DNA of 64,000 bases. Origin: Clostridiales bacterium. Its GTDB lineage: Bacteria; Bacillota; Clostridia; Christensenellales; DTU072. The stretch spans positions 124,560 to 188,559 of the forward strand of contig DUON01000019.1 in NCBI GenBank assembly GCA_012838805.1, in the 5' to 3' direction. Positions 8,350 through 18,271 of the stretch are shown one piece after another (the stretch's first letter is position 1; every line of letters starts with the position of its first letter). The translations under genes and the position numbers were made by a program. The notes under the pieces were generated by a model. That model made no database searches and was not told the DNA's origin. It saw only the letters and a list, made by a program, of their open reading frames with translations.

Positions 8350-9048
8350 ATCTTAATAAATCATACCCGTTTCGGCAAAGGAGAGGAGATTATTTTCCTG
8401 CACGGCTGGGGCGGCGGCGTTGACAGCTTTATAGGGCTTGCCAAACAGCTTTCCAACCATTTCAAAGTCACGCTTGTGGATTTTTACGGGCATGGCAAAA
8501 CGCCTTTTCCGGACAAAGTCCTCACACTTGACGACTATGTTAAATCCGTTGTAGATATCATTCAGCACTACAAGATGAAATCGGTAACGCTTATTGCCCA
8601 TTCTTTCGGAGGTAGAGTAGCGCTCAAGCTTGCCTATAAATACGGCTATATGTTGGATAAGCTCATTCTCATAGACTCCGCCGGCATAAGACCAAGACGG
8701 GGGCTCAAATATTATTCTAAGGTGCTTTTACATAAAACCCTAAAAAAACTTAAAATTAAGCGCCAAATGGGCTCAGCGGATTACAGAAAGCTAAACGGCG
8801 TTCAAAAGAGGACTTTTGTCAATATCGTCAACGAGGACTTGACTGATATCTTAAATCAAATCACCCTGCCCACTCTGATAATATGGGGGAACAAAGACAA
8901 GGAAACGCCCATATATATGGCAAGGAAGCTTCATCGAAAACTTTGTTCCAGCGGCTTGGTGGTTATCAAAGAGGCCGGGCATTTTTGTTATCTGGAAAAG
9001 CCCGCCAAGGTATTGATAATCATCAGAAGTTTTTTGTCAGAGGGGTAG
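8350..9048 (+). CDS. Alpha/beta hydrolase with a non-standard start codon
   Basis: An alpha/beta-hydrolase-fold enzyme, substrate unknown. The oxyanion segment FLHGWGGG, the nucleophile elbow LIAHSFGGRVAL, and the late histidine in EAGHFCYLEKP give the usual Ser-Asp-His set. The HGWGGG segment lies upstream of the first GTG (8476), so the true start must be earlier, yet the frame has no ATG, GTG or TTG after the rimI stop. A perfect AGGAGGG at 8339-8345 points to ATC at 8350 as initiator (ATT 8347 or ATA 8356 are alternatives). It is tightly linked to the MurF-like gene. The exact start is uncertain. Confidence 0.75.
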   Translation: MLINHTRFGKGEEIIFLHGWGGGVDSFIGLAKQLSNHFKVTLVDFYGHGKTPFPDKVLTLDDYVKSVVDIIQHYKMKSVTLIAHSFGGRVALKLAYKYGYMLDKLILIDSAGIRPRRGLKYYSKVLLHKTLKKLKIKRQMGSADYRKLNGVQKRTFVNIVNEDLTDILNQITLPTLIIWGNKDKETPIYMARKLHRKLCSSGLVVIKEAGHFCYLEKPAKVLIIIRSFLSEG

Positions 9049-9052
9049 GCGT

Positions 9053-10591
9053 ATGGTATATCTTCAAGCGGTTTTGTATTTTGGTCTAATGACCGCATAC
9101 GGTTTTCATTATTTGACAATGCTTCAGCAGACGGGATACAAGTACAAAGCCAATTTGAAAAGCCAGTCTTTTTTTCTGTTTAATTCAATACTTCTTTTGA
9201 GCGGCGGCATTGTCATAACAACGCTTTGTGCATTTCTGGATGTGATAAAAAATTCCATAATCATAAGCTCTTTTTTATATGTTATGCTTTTCTATCTTGC
9301 CATAAGCTATTTTTTGAAAAGGCAGAAATTTGTGTTCACGCCAAGGGGAAGAAGGCTTTTTAGCTTGTATGTCTTATTCTGTTTGATACTCTCAACGTTT
9401 TTTTTCATAAAAATTCAGTACCTACTTTTCGTAACGCTGTTTGTTACTTTATTTTTGTCTCCTTTTTTATGTCTGTTATGCTTAATAATAACACAGCCTT
9501 TTGAGACCAAAAAAAACAATAGATTTATCGCAGCCGCCAAAGAAAAGCTCTCTCAAAACAGTACGCTTATAAAAGTGGGCATAACGGGAAGTTTTGCAAA
9601 GACCAGCTGTAAATACATTCTAAGTGAAATGTTGCAGACGGCATATAATGTCCACCCCACAGAGGCGAGCTACAATACCCCGCTTGGCATAGCCAAATCC
9701 GTTTGCGATCTCAACAAGGCGGCAGATGTTTTCATTGCGGAAATGGGTGCAAGAAAACAAGGCGATATAAAAGAGCTTATGGATATCGTCAAGCCAAGAT
9801 ATGCAATTATGACGGGGGTGACATGTCAGCATTTGGAGACTTTCCGCACCGTTGAGAACATATTCAAGGAGAAGGAACAGCTTGTGAAATGCCTTCCCGC
9901 AGACGGATTTTGTGTGTTTAACGGTGAGAACACCTATTCCAAATATATGTATAACAAGGCGAAGATAGAAAAAAGGCTTGTAGGCTTTGACGAGAGTTTT
10001 GATATCTATGCCGAAAATGTAAAGACCGACCAAAACGGCAGCTCTTTTGATATGGCAATCGACGGCGAAAGGCTCAAGTGCCGAACCAGACTTCTGGGAA
10101 AGCATAATATTATCAATATACTGCTATGCTCTGCTTTAGCCAAACAACTTGGCATCACAAATTCGGACTTAAGAAAAGCCATAATATCCCTTGAGCCTCC
10201 GCCCCACCGGCTTCAAGTCATAAAAAGCCCGAACGGCATAACAATAATAGATGACAGCTATAACTGTAATCTGGAGGGAGCTATATGCGCTTTGGAGACG
10301 CTTGATGCTTTTGAGGGAAGAAAGGTTGTCTTTTCGCAAGGCATAATCGAACTTGGTCCAAAGCAAAAGGAAACCAATAAATATTTGGGCTATCTTATCT
10401 CAAAGGTGGCTGATATGGTTATTCTGTGCGGTGAAAACAGCCATTATATAAAAGAGGGGCTTATGGACAGAAATTTTCAAGGAAATATTCATGTTTATAA
10501 GTCTTTGCTTAAGGCTCAAAAAGACTTTCTCAACATATTAAAGCAAGGCGACACGCTGCTTATACAAAACGACTTGCCCGATTACTATTAA
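9053..10591 (+). CDS. Membrane-anchored MurF-like Mur ligase
   Basis: A Mur ligase of 512 residues, closest in layout to MurF (UDP-MurNAc-tripeptide D-Ala-D-Ala ligase). The first 150 residues form about four to five membrane segments. The ATP-binding central domain follows, with GITGSFAKTS (K183), YNTPLGIA, EMGARKQGDI and LGKHNIINI. The C-terminal domain holds PPHRLQV and DDSYNCN. The P-loop has alanine where most Mur ligases have glycine (GKT/S). It sits just upstream of ddl, which makes the D-Ala-D-Ala substrate, supporting a peptidoglycan role. It could be the main MurF or a second copy. Confidence 0.85.
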   Translation: MVYLQAVLYFGLMTAYGFHYLTMLQQTGYKYKANLKSQSFFLFNSILLLSGGIVITTLCAFLDVIKNSIIISSFLYVMLFYLAISYFLKRQKFVFTPRGRRLFSLYVLFCLILSTFFFIKIQYLLFVTLFVTLFLSPFLCLLCLIITQPFETKKNNRFIAAAKEKLSQNSTLIKVGITGSFAKTSCKYILSEMLQTAYNVHPTEASYNTPLGIAKSVCDLNKAADVFIAEMGARKQGDIKELMDIVKPRYAIMTGVTCQHLETFRTVENIFKEKEQLVKCLPADGFCVFNGENTYSKYMYNKAKIEKRLVGFDESFDIYAENVKTDQNGSSFDMAIDGERLKCRTRLLGKHNIINILLCSALAKQLGITNSDLRKAIISLEPPPHRLQVIKSPNGITIIDDSYNCNLEGAICALETLDAFEGRKVVFSQGIIELGPKQKETNKYLGYLISKVADMVILCGENSHYIKEGLMDRNFQGNIHVYKSLLKAQKDFLNILKQGDTLLIQNDLPDYY

Positions 10592-10603
10592 CAAGGAGGG
10601 GGA

Positions 10604-11716
10604 ATGAAAGGACAAATAATTATTGTTTATGGCGGTACGAGCTGCGAGCACGATATATCAATAATAACAGCTTTATACGCTTACAATGCGGCGAATTTGC
10701 AAGCGTACGAAAAAACGCTTGTGTATCTCAGGAACGGAGAATTCTTTATAGGAGACAAGCTTAAGGATATCAGCTCTTACATAGATTTTCAAAAATCTTG
10801 CTTCGATAGAGTGTTTTTTTATAAGGGCGGAATGTATAGATACAAAAAACCCAAAAAGTGTTTTCTTGAAGTGGACTGTGCCTTGATATGCGCTCATGGC
10901 GGAGAGGGCGAGAACGGAGCTTTGCAAGGCTACTTTGAAATAGCCGACATAGCCTATACTTCCGCAAAGGTATATTCCAGCAGTCTGCTTATGGATAAAG
11001 TCAAGACCAAAAAAGCACTTGAATATAAGGGGTATAGTGTTTTGCCTTATTGCGTTGTAAAAAAAGAAGGAGACTGCAATTATTGTCAGATAGAGGAAAA
11101 ACTTGGATATCCTGTCATTATTAAACCCGCCAGACTGGGCTCCAGCATAGGCATTGCCAAGGCAAAAAACAGAGAGGAGCTTGACCTTGCGGTGGAAACT
11201 GGACTCATGTATGACGACAAGCTGCTTGTGGAAAAGTGCCTTGACGACTTTATGGAAATAAATATCGCCGCCATGAAAAGCAAAGGCGAGACTATACTCA
11301 GTATACCCGAAAGACCGATTATAGACGGAGACTTTTTGACTTTTGAAGACAAATATGTGGTGATTGACAAATGCAGCCTCAAAAAAGAAATCCCTGCGAA
11401 AATAGCCAAAAGGCTGGAGTCTAAACTTAACTTAATATCCCAAAAGCTATATGAAGATTTTGAGCTGGACGGAGTGGTGAGAATAGATTATTTGATAAAA
11501 GACAAAGAAATCTTTGTCAACGAAATAAACACCATTCCCGGTTCTTTGGCATATTACCTATTTGCCCCTAAAGATATCAATATGACAAAATTAGTAAATA
11601 TCCTTGTGGAAGAGGCTATAGAATACCATAAAAAGCAAAAGAAATTGATAAAAAACTTCTCGTCAAATATATTGAGCCATTACAACGGTAATAAAGTTCC
11701 GCCGATTAAAAAATAG
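10604..11716 (+). CDS. ddl: D-alanine--D-alanine ligase family protein
   Basis: An ATP-grasp ligase of 370 residues that joins two D-alanines for the peptidoglycan stem peptide. Motifs are YGGTSCEHDISI at the N-terminus, HGGEGENGALQG (about residues 103-114), GYPVIIKPARLGSSIGI, and the metal-binding FVNEINTIPGSLAYYLF. It has an AAGGAGGGGG ribosome site and follows the MurF-like gene by 12 bases. A D-Ala-D-Lac specificity cannot be excluded from the sequence alone. Confidence 0.88.
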   Translation: MKGQIIIVYGGTSCEHDISIITALYAYNAANLQAYEKTLVYLRNGEFFIGDKLKDISSYIDFQKSCFDRVFFYKGGMYRYKKPKKCFLEVDCALICAHGGEGENGALQGYFEIADIAYTSAKVYSSSLLMDKVKTKKALEYKGYSVLPYCVVKKEGDCNYCQIEEKLGYPVIIKPARLGSSIGIAKAKNREELDLAVETGLMYDDKLLVEKCLDDFMEINIAAMKSKGETILSIPERPIIDGDFLTFEDKYVVIDKCSLKKEIPAKIAKRLESKLNLISQKLYEDFELDGVVRIDYLIKDKEIFVNEINTIPGSLAYYLFAPKDINMTKLVNILVEEAIEYHKKQKKLIKNFSSNILSHYNGNKVPPIKK

Positions 11717-11751
11717 GATAATCCATAAAAAAGGTTGTTGATATTTTCTAT

Positions 11752-11778
11752 GTTCTGCTTCATTAAATGAAGCAGAAC
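11752..11778. terminator. Hairpin between convergent ddl and helicase genes
   Basis: A perfect 12-bp stem, GTTCTGCTTCAT with ATGAAGCAGAAC, and a three-base loop. It lies between two converging genes and probably ends transcription both ways. Outer pairing AGGTTG (11732-11737) with CAACCT (11789-11794) may extend it. A near-identical hairpin is at 28674-28698. Confidence 0.65.
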
Positions 11779-11783
11779 ACAAC

Positions 11784-14700
11784 TTATCCAACCTCTTTTT
11801 TGAGTTCTTTCTTTTGTTTTTCAATAAGTTCCACAAGGTTGGACAAGACCTTTTTTCGGGACTGCCACCAATCTCTTGACCATACACGGACAATCTTCCA
11901 GCCTCTACTCTCTAAGAATTTTATCCGATAGACATCTCTTTCAAGTATGCTGTCGCTTGCCCGAAAAGCTTGATAATCGCATTCAATCCCAAGGATATAT
12001 CTATTGAGGGTTGTGTCATACACGCCTAATGAAAGTTTATAGTCCGTATTCCCAAGATTGGTATATACCACATATCCCAGTTTTTCAAGCTCTTGTTTTA
12101 TCTGTTCTTCATATGCGCCGCAAAAGTCGTCGGATTTTGGTTTGTTCTCAAAGCCCGACAACAGGAATTTGATTTCATTTTCATTTTTATCACTTACAGC
12201 CCTGACATATTGAAGATATTTCTTTAATAGCTTTGGTCCGTTGTTTTTGGTGTTTTCTATTTTGTCAAGCTCTTCCGGCTCTATGCTTGTAACCACATAG
12301 ATTTTCTTTTTTGCCCTTGTTATGGCGACATTAAGACGGTTTTCTCCGCCCTCTATGGACAAAGAGCCGAACTGCGCCACCACTCTGTCATAAACATTTT
12401 TTGCATATCCTATGCTGAAGATTATTATATCCCGCTCGTCACCTTGCACATTTTCCAAGTTCTTAACAAATAAAGATGCGTTTTCGCCGTCGACAACTCT
12501 GTTTCTCTCTTTTTCAAGCTGTTTGCGGAAAGAGGGGAATTTTTCGGCTTCCAAATCCAATAAGTCTTCGATATACTCTTTTTGCTCAATATTAAAAGTG
12601 ACTATTCCTATGGACTCATTTTGTTTTCTATCACGGAAAATATTCTTGACAAGTTTCACCACAGTTGCCGCTTCTTCATGGTTGTGCCTAAGCTTCCAGC
12701 TACCTTTGACTTTTATCCTTTCTATGGGCGGATTCGCATAATCTCTTGTGATGTTCGGTGCAATTTGCAATTTGTTTTCATAAAAAGCCATATTCGAAAA
12801 GTCTATGAGTTCGGAGCTGTTGCTGCGGTAGTGATAGGAGAGGTTTACCCTTTGATATTTTGCTGCGGCAAGGTCCAAAAGCGATTCGACTTCCAAAGCC
12901 GCCTGCGTGGACAAGTCCATATTGTAATCAAAGCTATCGTCACCAAGATATCTTCTTACAAATCCGCTTGTGGGTCTTAATTGTTTATTGTCGCCCGCCA
13001 CCACCACTCTTGCTCCTCTATAAATAGACGGAATGGCGGCTTCTATGAATATCTGAGAGGCTTCGTCAAACACCACCAAATCGAACAGATTCTTTTTCAA
13101 CGGCAAAATTGTACTCACCGCTTGTGGCGAAAGCAGCCAGCACGGGAAAAGGCGAAAGAGATATTCATGGAAGTATTCCAGCATTCTTCTGACCGGCCAC
13201 AAGCCCCTTAGTTTTTCTATTTGATAAAGATAGTCTTTTCGGCACTCATCGCTATTATAAAATTCCGCATACTCATAAGAAAACTTATCCATGGCAAGAG
13301 CTTTTGACAACTCCCGTTGTTCTGCCTTAAGGTTCAATATCCTTTCCCGTAAGGAATCAAACATAACGGTTTTAGAAAGCCTTTCTTCGAAATAGTCATT
13401 ATTTTTTATTATCTCATGATAAATCCTTATCGGCATAATGCTCTCAATTGCAGTTTGAAAAGATACAAGGTCCTTGGCGCTGTTTTGATATGCGAAATCC
13501 AAAATCTCCAAAACGCTTTGGTTAAGCGAGCCAAGCTCTTTTTTCATATCCCTAACGGTGACATAGTTTTCAAGTGCTTCAATAAGCTTTTTTATCAGTT
13601 CCATATTGCCGTTCAATAGTCCGCCGATAGCAAGGGCATATCCTTCTTTATCCAAAACCTTTTTCAAAAGCGAATACTGTTGGGAATATTCCTCCAAAGC
13701 GTGTTTGGCGATATTGAGGTCAATCATAATATCTTGGCTTAGGCTGTTGAATTTCATCTTCAGAATGGGATAAATAAACCACAAGACAGGGAAAGCCGAA
13801 ATAGATACCCACTTGGAAAGAACGGGATGTTTTATTTTGGTTATTATATCCGCCACCCGCTGTATTGACTTTCTGCTGGAAGCGGCGTCCTCTAAATAAA
13901 ATGTGGTGAGATATCGGCTGTAAGTATATTTAGAAAAGTCAAAAGGCTTTATTTTTTCGCTCAAAAGCTTTGTCAAGAAAGCGTGTGCCTCTTTGAGCTT
14001 ATGCATATCGAGGTCGTCTTTTATATGTTCGACCATGGGATTGTCTTTTATCAGCTGGATTTTTGCGGTGTAAAGCCTTGGAAGATTCTTATCTTTTATC
14101 ACGGTTAAATCGTCCAGCAGCTCTTGATAGTTTCTATTAATGATATTCGTGCCTTTCATAGCCTTATAGAACTTATAGTCTTTTGTGTCTTTACCGATAT
14201 TATAGCTTTTGGCGTACATCTCTTGAAGGCTCAGCCCAAAAGGAGTTTTAGTGAATAGGGTGTCGCTTATAGTCTTTAAGGTCTCAACCTCTTTGTTAAT
14301 ATCCATTTCGTTTTTGTCATATCTTACTTGGCTGTCGGCAAAGTTATTCGCCATGGTCAGAGTGTGCGCTTGTTTTATGCGGTCAAAGAAATAAAGCTTG
14401 TCTTTTTCGGGGTCGGGCAGCAGCATAGCTTTGGAATTTAGTTTATTAAGTCGGGAAAAGACCACATCCAGCGCAGCTCTTTTTTGGCTGACCACAAGCA
14501 CTTTCTTATTCTTGCATAGGGCGTCGCTTATGATATTTACTATGGTCTGGCTTTTTCCCGTTCCCGGCGGACCGTAGATTACCACATTGTCATGGCGGTT
14601 TATCTGATCTATTGCGTTTTCTTGAGCATAGTCAAGGTCGTTTATGGCATAGGGCGGGAGAAAGATTTCTTTTCTTCTTTTTTTCAATGCAGGAGAGCGT

Positions 14701-15509
14701 CCCTTTAGCAGCGTCTCCAAAGCCGGTGTGGAAAGGTTGTTTTTTTCTAACAGTAAATAGTCATTATAAATAGCGTTCGCTAAGGGGAATCTGCCGAGGA
14801 CTGCCATATTCTTAAGCTCCAAGCCGTCGTTTTGGATATCTTTGCTTAAATCAAAGGCAAGAAAGCTCTTTCGTTTTTGGTATTTTATTTTGAATCCGTT
14901 TTGATTAAGGTGCTCTACCACATCAAAAGCATTTCTAAACACCTCTTCATGCAAGGGGTCGAACTCTTGAACAATGCCGTCGATTTTGATATTGTATTCC
15001 TTGGCGTAAGCGAGCGCAAAGCTCTTGTTGAGCATAACGGGCTGATTGGGAATGGACTTGAGCTTTGCCGTATCTTTCTCCACTTCTATTTGGACAGGGA
15101 AGAGTATAAGCGGCGCTTTTATTTGAATATCTTGCCCGATGATGCCCGCAACAAAAGGATAGCCTATATACAGCTCATATCTGCCCGTTTCTTTCTCCAG
15201 TTCTTCCACTTCTCTCTTAAGATATTTCAAATCCGCAAGATGCCTTGCCTGCAAGACCGTCTCTAACGGCTTTTCGTCTTCATGTGGAATAAAGCCCACC
15301 TGTTTTGCCAATTTCTTTATTATCTTGTCATTAATGATTATATAATTTCTTTTCTTTTGCCAAAGAAAACTCTCAAAATCTTCAATAGAATCCAAGACAG
15401 CCCCTAAATCATAGCTATATTTTTTCACTATCCGCCTTAAGAACAAGCTTCGGTTTCTTCCGCTTATTTCGATAAGCCTTTCTTTATATTTTTTATAAAT
15501 CGTCTGCAT
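11784..15509 (-). CDS. DUF4011-type SF1 helicase with C-terminal Vsr/MTES_1575-like nuclease
   Basis: A 1241-residue single-gene helicase-nuclease. The N-terminus resembles DUF4011 (ISGRNRSL, then APLILFPVQIE near residue 140). Walker A is GPPGTGKSQ (K319) and Walker B is FDEASQ (D815, E816). Late SF1 (Upf1-like) motifs are VAGDNKQLRPT, NVQGDERDIIIFS and NVAITRAKKKIYVV. The last 110 residues match the PD-(D/E)XK-type REase_MTES_1575/Vsr-like pattern (GIECDY with E1176 and D1178, ERDVYRIKFLESRGW, RVWSRDWW). Related helicase-Vsr proteins occur in antiphage systems (for example hhe), so defence is plausible but inferred. It is on the opposite strand to its neighbours, with a hairpin after the stop. 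Confidence 0.85.
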   Translation of the reverse strand: MQTIYKKYKERLIEISGRNRSLFLRRIVKKYSYDLGAVLDSIEDFESFLWQKKRNYIIINDKIIKKLAKQVGFIPHEDEKPLETVLQARHLADLKYLKREVEELEKETGRYELYIGYPFVAGIIGQDIQIKAPLILFPVQIEVEKDTAKLKSIPNQPVMLNKSFALAYAKEYNIKIDGIVQEFDPLHEEVFRNAFDVVEHLNQNGFKIKYQKRKSFLAFDLSKDIQNDGLELKNMAVLGRFPLANAIYNDYLLLEKNNLSTPALETLLKGRSPALKKRRKEIFLPPYAINDLDYAQENAIDQINRHDNVVIYGPPGTGKSQTIVNIISDALCKNKKVLVVSQKRAALDVVFSRLNKLNSKAMLLPDPEKDKLYFFDRIKQAHTLTMANNFADSQVRYDKNEMDINKEVETLKTISDTLFTKTPFGLSLQEMYAKSYNIGKDTKDYKFYKAMKGTNIINRNYQELLDDLTVIKDKNLPRLYTAKIQLIKDNPMVEHIKDDLDMHKLKEAHAFLTKLLSEKIKPFDFSKYTYSRYLTTFYLEDAASSRKSIQRVADIITKIKHPVLSKWVSISAFPVLWFIYPILKMKFNSLSQDIMIDLNIAKHALEEYSQQYSLLKKVLDKEGYALAIGGLLNGNMELIKKLIEALENYVTVRDMKKELGSLNQSVLEILDFAYQNSAKDLVSFQTAIESIMPIRIYHEIIKNNDYFEERLSKTVMFDSLRERILNLKAEQRELSKALAMDKFSYEYAEFYNSDECRKDYLYQIEKLRGLWPVRRMLEYFHEYLFRLFPCWLLSPQAVSTILPLKKNLFDLVVFDEASQIFIEAAIPSIYRGARVVVAGDNKQLRPTSGFVRRYLGDDSFDYNMDLSTQAALEVESLLDLAAAKYQRVNLSYHYRSNSSELIDFSNMAFYENKLQIAPNITRDYANPPIERIKVKGSWKLRHNHEEAATVVKLVKNIFRDRKQNESIGIVTFNIEQKEYIEDLLDLEAEKFPSFRKQLEKERNRVVDGENASLFVKNLENVQGDERDIIIFSIGYAKNVYDRVVAQFGSLSIEGGENRLNVAITRAKKKIYVVTSIEPEELDKIENTKNNGPKLLKKYLQYVRAVSDKNENEIKFLLSGFENKPKSDDFCGAYEEQIKQELEKLGYVVYTNLGNTDYKLSLGVYDTTLNRYILGIECDYQAFRASDSILERDVYRIKFLESRGWKIVRVWSRDWWQSRKKVLSNLVELIEKQKKELKKEVG

Positions 15510-15653
15510 AACAATATTCCTTATTAATCCTTAACTTAAATTATTGCACAATAGCCAAGTTTATAAATGTCAAAAAGCGTAAAAAGTTATATTTGTTTGT
15601 CAAAAAGTTTTTTATATTGCTCCTTGTCAGAGCGTATATCATCCCCGTTATGC

Positions 15654-15681
15654 TTGACAAAGGTAACAAAAAATGTAAATA
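15654..15681 (+). promoter_or_regulatory. Probable thyA promoter
   Basis: TTGACA at 15654-15659 is a perfect -35. The best -10 at standard distance is TAAATA (15676-15681, 16-base spacer); TATATT at 15680 is farther. Two copies of TGTCAAAAAG occur upstream, near 15569 and 15599. The -10 choice is uncertain. Confidence 0.45.
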
Positions 15682-15718
15682 TATTAGTATTATATTTGAA
15701 TACATAGGAGAATGTTAT

Positions 15719-16549
15719 ATGAGCCTTGCGGATAAAATTTTTATAGAGAACTGCCAAGATATTTTAGAAAACGGATCTTGGGACAAGGGCTTGGAAGTAA
15801 GACCCAAGTGGGAAGACGGCGAAGCGGCTCATACAATCAAAAAGTTCGGAATGGTCACCAGATACGACCTAAGCAAGGAATTTCCTATCATCACTATTAG
15901 AAAGACCAATTTTCAAGCGGCGCTGGACGAGATACTTTGGATTTGGCAAAAAAAGTCCAATAATATAAAAGACCTCAACAGCTCCATTTGGGATTCATGG
16001 GCGGACGAAAATGGCTCAATAGGCAAGGCATACGGCTATCAACTAAGCCAAAAGCACATATACCCCGAAGGCGAATTTGACCAAGTAGATAGGATATTGT
16101 ATGACTTGAAGCACAATCCCCACAGCCGAAGAATTATCGCCAATATGTACAACCACTCTGACCTTCACCAAATGAATTTATATCCTTGTGCATATTCTTT
16201 GACTCTCAACACTTGCGGGAACAAACTCAACGCCATACTCAACCAAAGGTCTCAAGATATGGTGGTGGCGAACAACTGGAATGTCACGCAGTACAGCGCG
16301 TTATTGATTATGTTTGCTCAAGTCAGCGGTCTTGAAGTTGGGGAGCTTGTGCATGTGGTGGCGGACGCCCATATATACGACAGGCACATTCCCATTTTGA
16401 AAGAGATTATGCAAAGAAAGCAATACCCTGCGCCGAAGCTAATAGTAAACAAGGACATAAAAGACTTCTACAAGTTTAAGGTGGAAGATTTTGAGCTTAT
16501 AGATTACAAATACACCCCGTTGGGCGTAAAATTACCGGTGGCGATATGA
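15719..16549 (+). CDS. thyA: Thymidylate synthase (B. subtilis ThyA type)
   Basis: ThyA methylates dUMP to dTMP with methylene-tetrahydrofolate, producing dihydrofolate. The 276 residues contain the active-site cysteine C157 in LYPCAYSL, the folate/dUMP motif QRSQDMVVANNWNVTQY, and HVVADAHIYDRH near the end. Most ThyA proteins have PCH; here it is PCA, and B. subtilis ThyA likewise lacks the histidine. The frame is open from 15593, but the ATG at 15719 has ATAGGAGA upstream and gives the normal N-terminus. The stop overlaps folA (ATGA), which recycles the dihydrofolate made here. Confidence 0.94.
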   Translation: MSLADKIFIENCQDILENGSWDKGLEVRPKWEDGEAAHTIKKFGMVTRYDLSKEFPIITIRKTNFQAALDEILWIWQKKSNNIKDLNSSIWDSWADENGSIGKAYGYQLSQKHIYPEGEFDQVDRILYDLKHNPHSRRIIANMYNHSDLHQMNLYPCAYSLTLNTCGNKLNAILNQRSQDMVVANNWNVTQYSALLIMFAQVSGLEVGELVHVVADAHIYDRHIPILKEIMQRKQYPAPKLIVNKDIKDFYKFKVEDFELIDYKYTPLGVKLPVAI

Positions 16550-17064
16550 AGACAATAGTAGCGGTTGATAAAAACTGGGGCATAGGCAAGAATAACGACC
16601 TCTTATTTCACTTAAAAGAGGATATGAGTTTTTTCAAGAAAATGACATTAGGAAAGGTCATAGTCATGGGCAGCAATACCTTGATGTCCCTTCCCGGCTG
16701 TAAACCCTTAAAAAACAGAATAAACATCGTGCTTTTCCCCGGTGGCGAAAAAAGACAAGACTGCATAGTCGTGGATTCTCTGGACGAGCTTATTGAGGAA
16801 TTAAAAAAATATGACAGCGACGATATCTTTATTGTGGGCGGAGCCATGTTTTATAAGACCATGCTTCCTTACTGTGACACCGCCTATATCACAAAGGTGG
16901 ACGCAGACGGCGGAGCAACCCATTTTTTTGAAAACCTTGACCAAAAAGAGGAATGGGAGCTTGTGGAAGAGAGCGACGAGATTTTGGACAACGGATATAA
17001 AATTAGATTTACTACATATAAAAACAATTGGGTAAAACAATATAAGCAAACGGAGGACTCTTAA
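16546..17064 (+). CDS. folA: Dihydrofolate reductase
   Basis: DHFR regenerates tetrahydrofolate with NADPH. The 172-residue protein carries the N-terminal [19 protein letters not shown] with the substrate loop and [15 protein letters not shown]. The NADPH-binding [18 protein letters not shown] is also present. It overlaps thyA by four bases and icd by one (TAATG), so the three are likely one transcript. Pairing with thyA is the classic arrangement. Confidence 0.94.
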   Translation: MKTIVAVDKNWGIGKNNDLLFHLKEDMSFFKKMTLGKVIVMGSNTLMSLPGCKPLKNRINIVLFPGGEKRQDCIVVDSLDELIEELKKYDSDDIFIVGGAMFYKTMLPYCDTAYITKVDADGGATHFFENLDQKEEWELVEESDEILDNGYKIRFTTYKNNWVKQYKQTEDS

Positions 17065-18251
17065 TGCAAAAAATAAAAATGACAACCCCTTTGGTAGAGC
17101 TTGACGGCGACGAGATGACAAGGATAATATGGCAAAAGATAAAAGACAAACTTTTGCTTCCCCATATCGATTTGAGAACCGAGTACTATGACCTTGGATT
17201 GGAAAATAGGGAAAAGACCAAAGACCAAGTGACGATAGATTCGGCGAACGCCATAAAAAAATATGGCGTGGGCGTCAAGTGCGCCACAATCACCCCAAAC
17301 GCCCAAAGAGTAGAGGAATACAACCTTTCAAAGATGTGGAAGTCCCCCAACGGCACAATAAGGGCGATATTGGACGGAACGGTCTTTCGAGCCCCGATTT
17401 TAGCCAGGGGCATAAAAGTATATATCCCCACATGGACAAAGCCCATAACAATAGCCCGTCATGCATACGGCGATGTATATAGCGGAGTAGAGGCATATAC
17501 AAATACGCAAGGCAAGGCGGAAATTATCATGCCTGACGGGAGCAAAAAGACCATTTGCAATTTTGACGGTGCGGGAATTGTGCAAGCTATGCACAATAAG
17601 GACGAATCCATAAAGTCTTTTGCAAGAAGCTGTATGAATTATGCTCTTGATACCAAGCAAGATTTATGGTTTGCCACAAAGGACACCATAAGCAAAATCT
17701 ATGACCACAGGTTTAAGGACATCTTTCAAGAAATATACGAAAGTGAGTATAAGGAAAAGTTTGAAAAAGCCGGCATAGAATATTTTTATACCCTTATTGA
17801 CGACGCTGTGGCGAGGGTTGTCAGGTCCAATGGTGGGTTTATTTGGGCGTGCAAAAACTATGACGGTGATGTCATGAGCGATATGGTGGCAACAGTTTTT
17901 GGCTCTCTTGCCATGATGACTTCAGTCTTGGTTTCCCCCAAAGGCTATTATGAATACGAGGCGGCGCATGGCACTGTGACAAGACATTATTATAACCACT
18001 TGAAAGGACAAGTCACTTCTACCAATCCCATGGCAACGATTTTCGCTTGGACGGGAGCGCTTAGGAAAAGAGGGGAACTTGACGGTCTAAAGGACCTTAT
18101 GGAGTTTGCCAATAAACTGGAAAGGGCGTCGGTACAAACGATAGAAGAGGGCTTTATGACTAAAGACCTTATAAGTTTATTTGAATCTGATGTTGAGCCC
18201 AAAGCCGCCACTACCGACGAATTTTTAGACGCCATAGCCAAAAGACTATAA
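17064..18251 (+). CDS. icd: NADP-dependent isocitrate dehydrogenase (type II)
   Basis: This enzyme decarboxylates isocitrate to 2-oxoglutarate, supplying carbon for glutamate. The 395 residues match the eukaryote-like, homodimeric type II family: [12 protein letters not shown] at the N-terminus, [47 protein letters not shown], and [11 protein letters not shown]. It follows folA by a one-base overlap with CGGAGG upstream. No citrate synthase or aconitase gene is nearby. Linkage to thyA-folA is not a usual arrangement. Confidence 0.93.
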   Translation: MQKIKMTTPLVELDGDEMTRIIWQKIKDKLLLPHIDLRTEYYDLGLENREKTKDQVTIDSANAIKKYGVGVKCATITPNAQRVEEYNLSKMWKSPNGTIRAILDGTVFRAPILARGIKVYIPTWTKPITIARHAYGDVYSGVEAYTNTQGKAEIIMPDGSKKTICNFDGAGIVQAMHNKDESIKSFARSCMNYALDTKQDLWFATKDTISKIYDHRFKDIFQEIYESEYKEKFEKAGIEYFYTLIDDAVARVVRSNGGFIWACKNYDGDVMSDMVATVFGSLAMMTSVLVSPKGYYEYEAAHGTVTRHYYNHLKGQVTSTNPMATIFAWTGALRKRGELDGLKDLMEFANKLERASVQTIEEGFMTKDLISLFESDVEPKAATTDEFLDAIAKRL

Positions 18252-18271
18252 AAAAAGAAAAGGCTTTAGAT

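Noticed and set aside
15567..15704. A 45-codon frame before thyA
   Set aside because: It has no ribosome site and runs across the thyA promoter; its composition is not protein-like.
15593..15718. N-terminal extension of thyA from a TTG at 15593
   Set aside because: It has no family counterpart and covers the promoter; the ATG at 15719 has a ribosome site.
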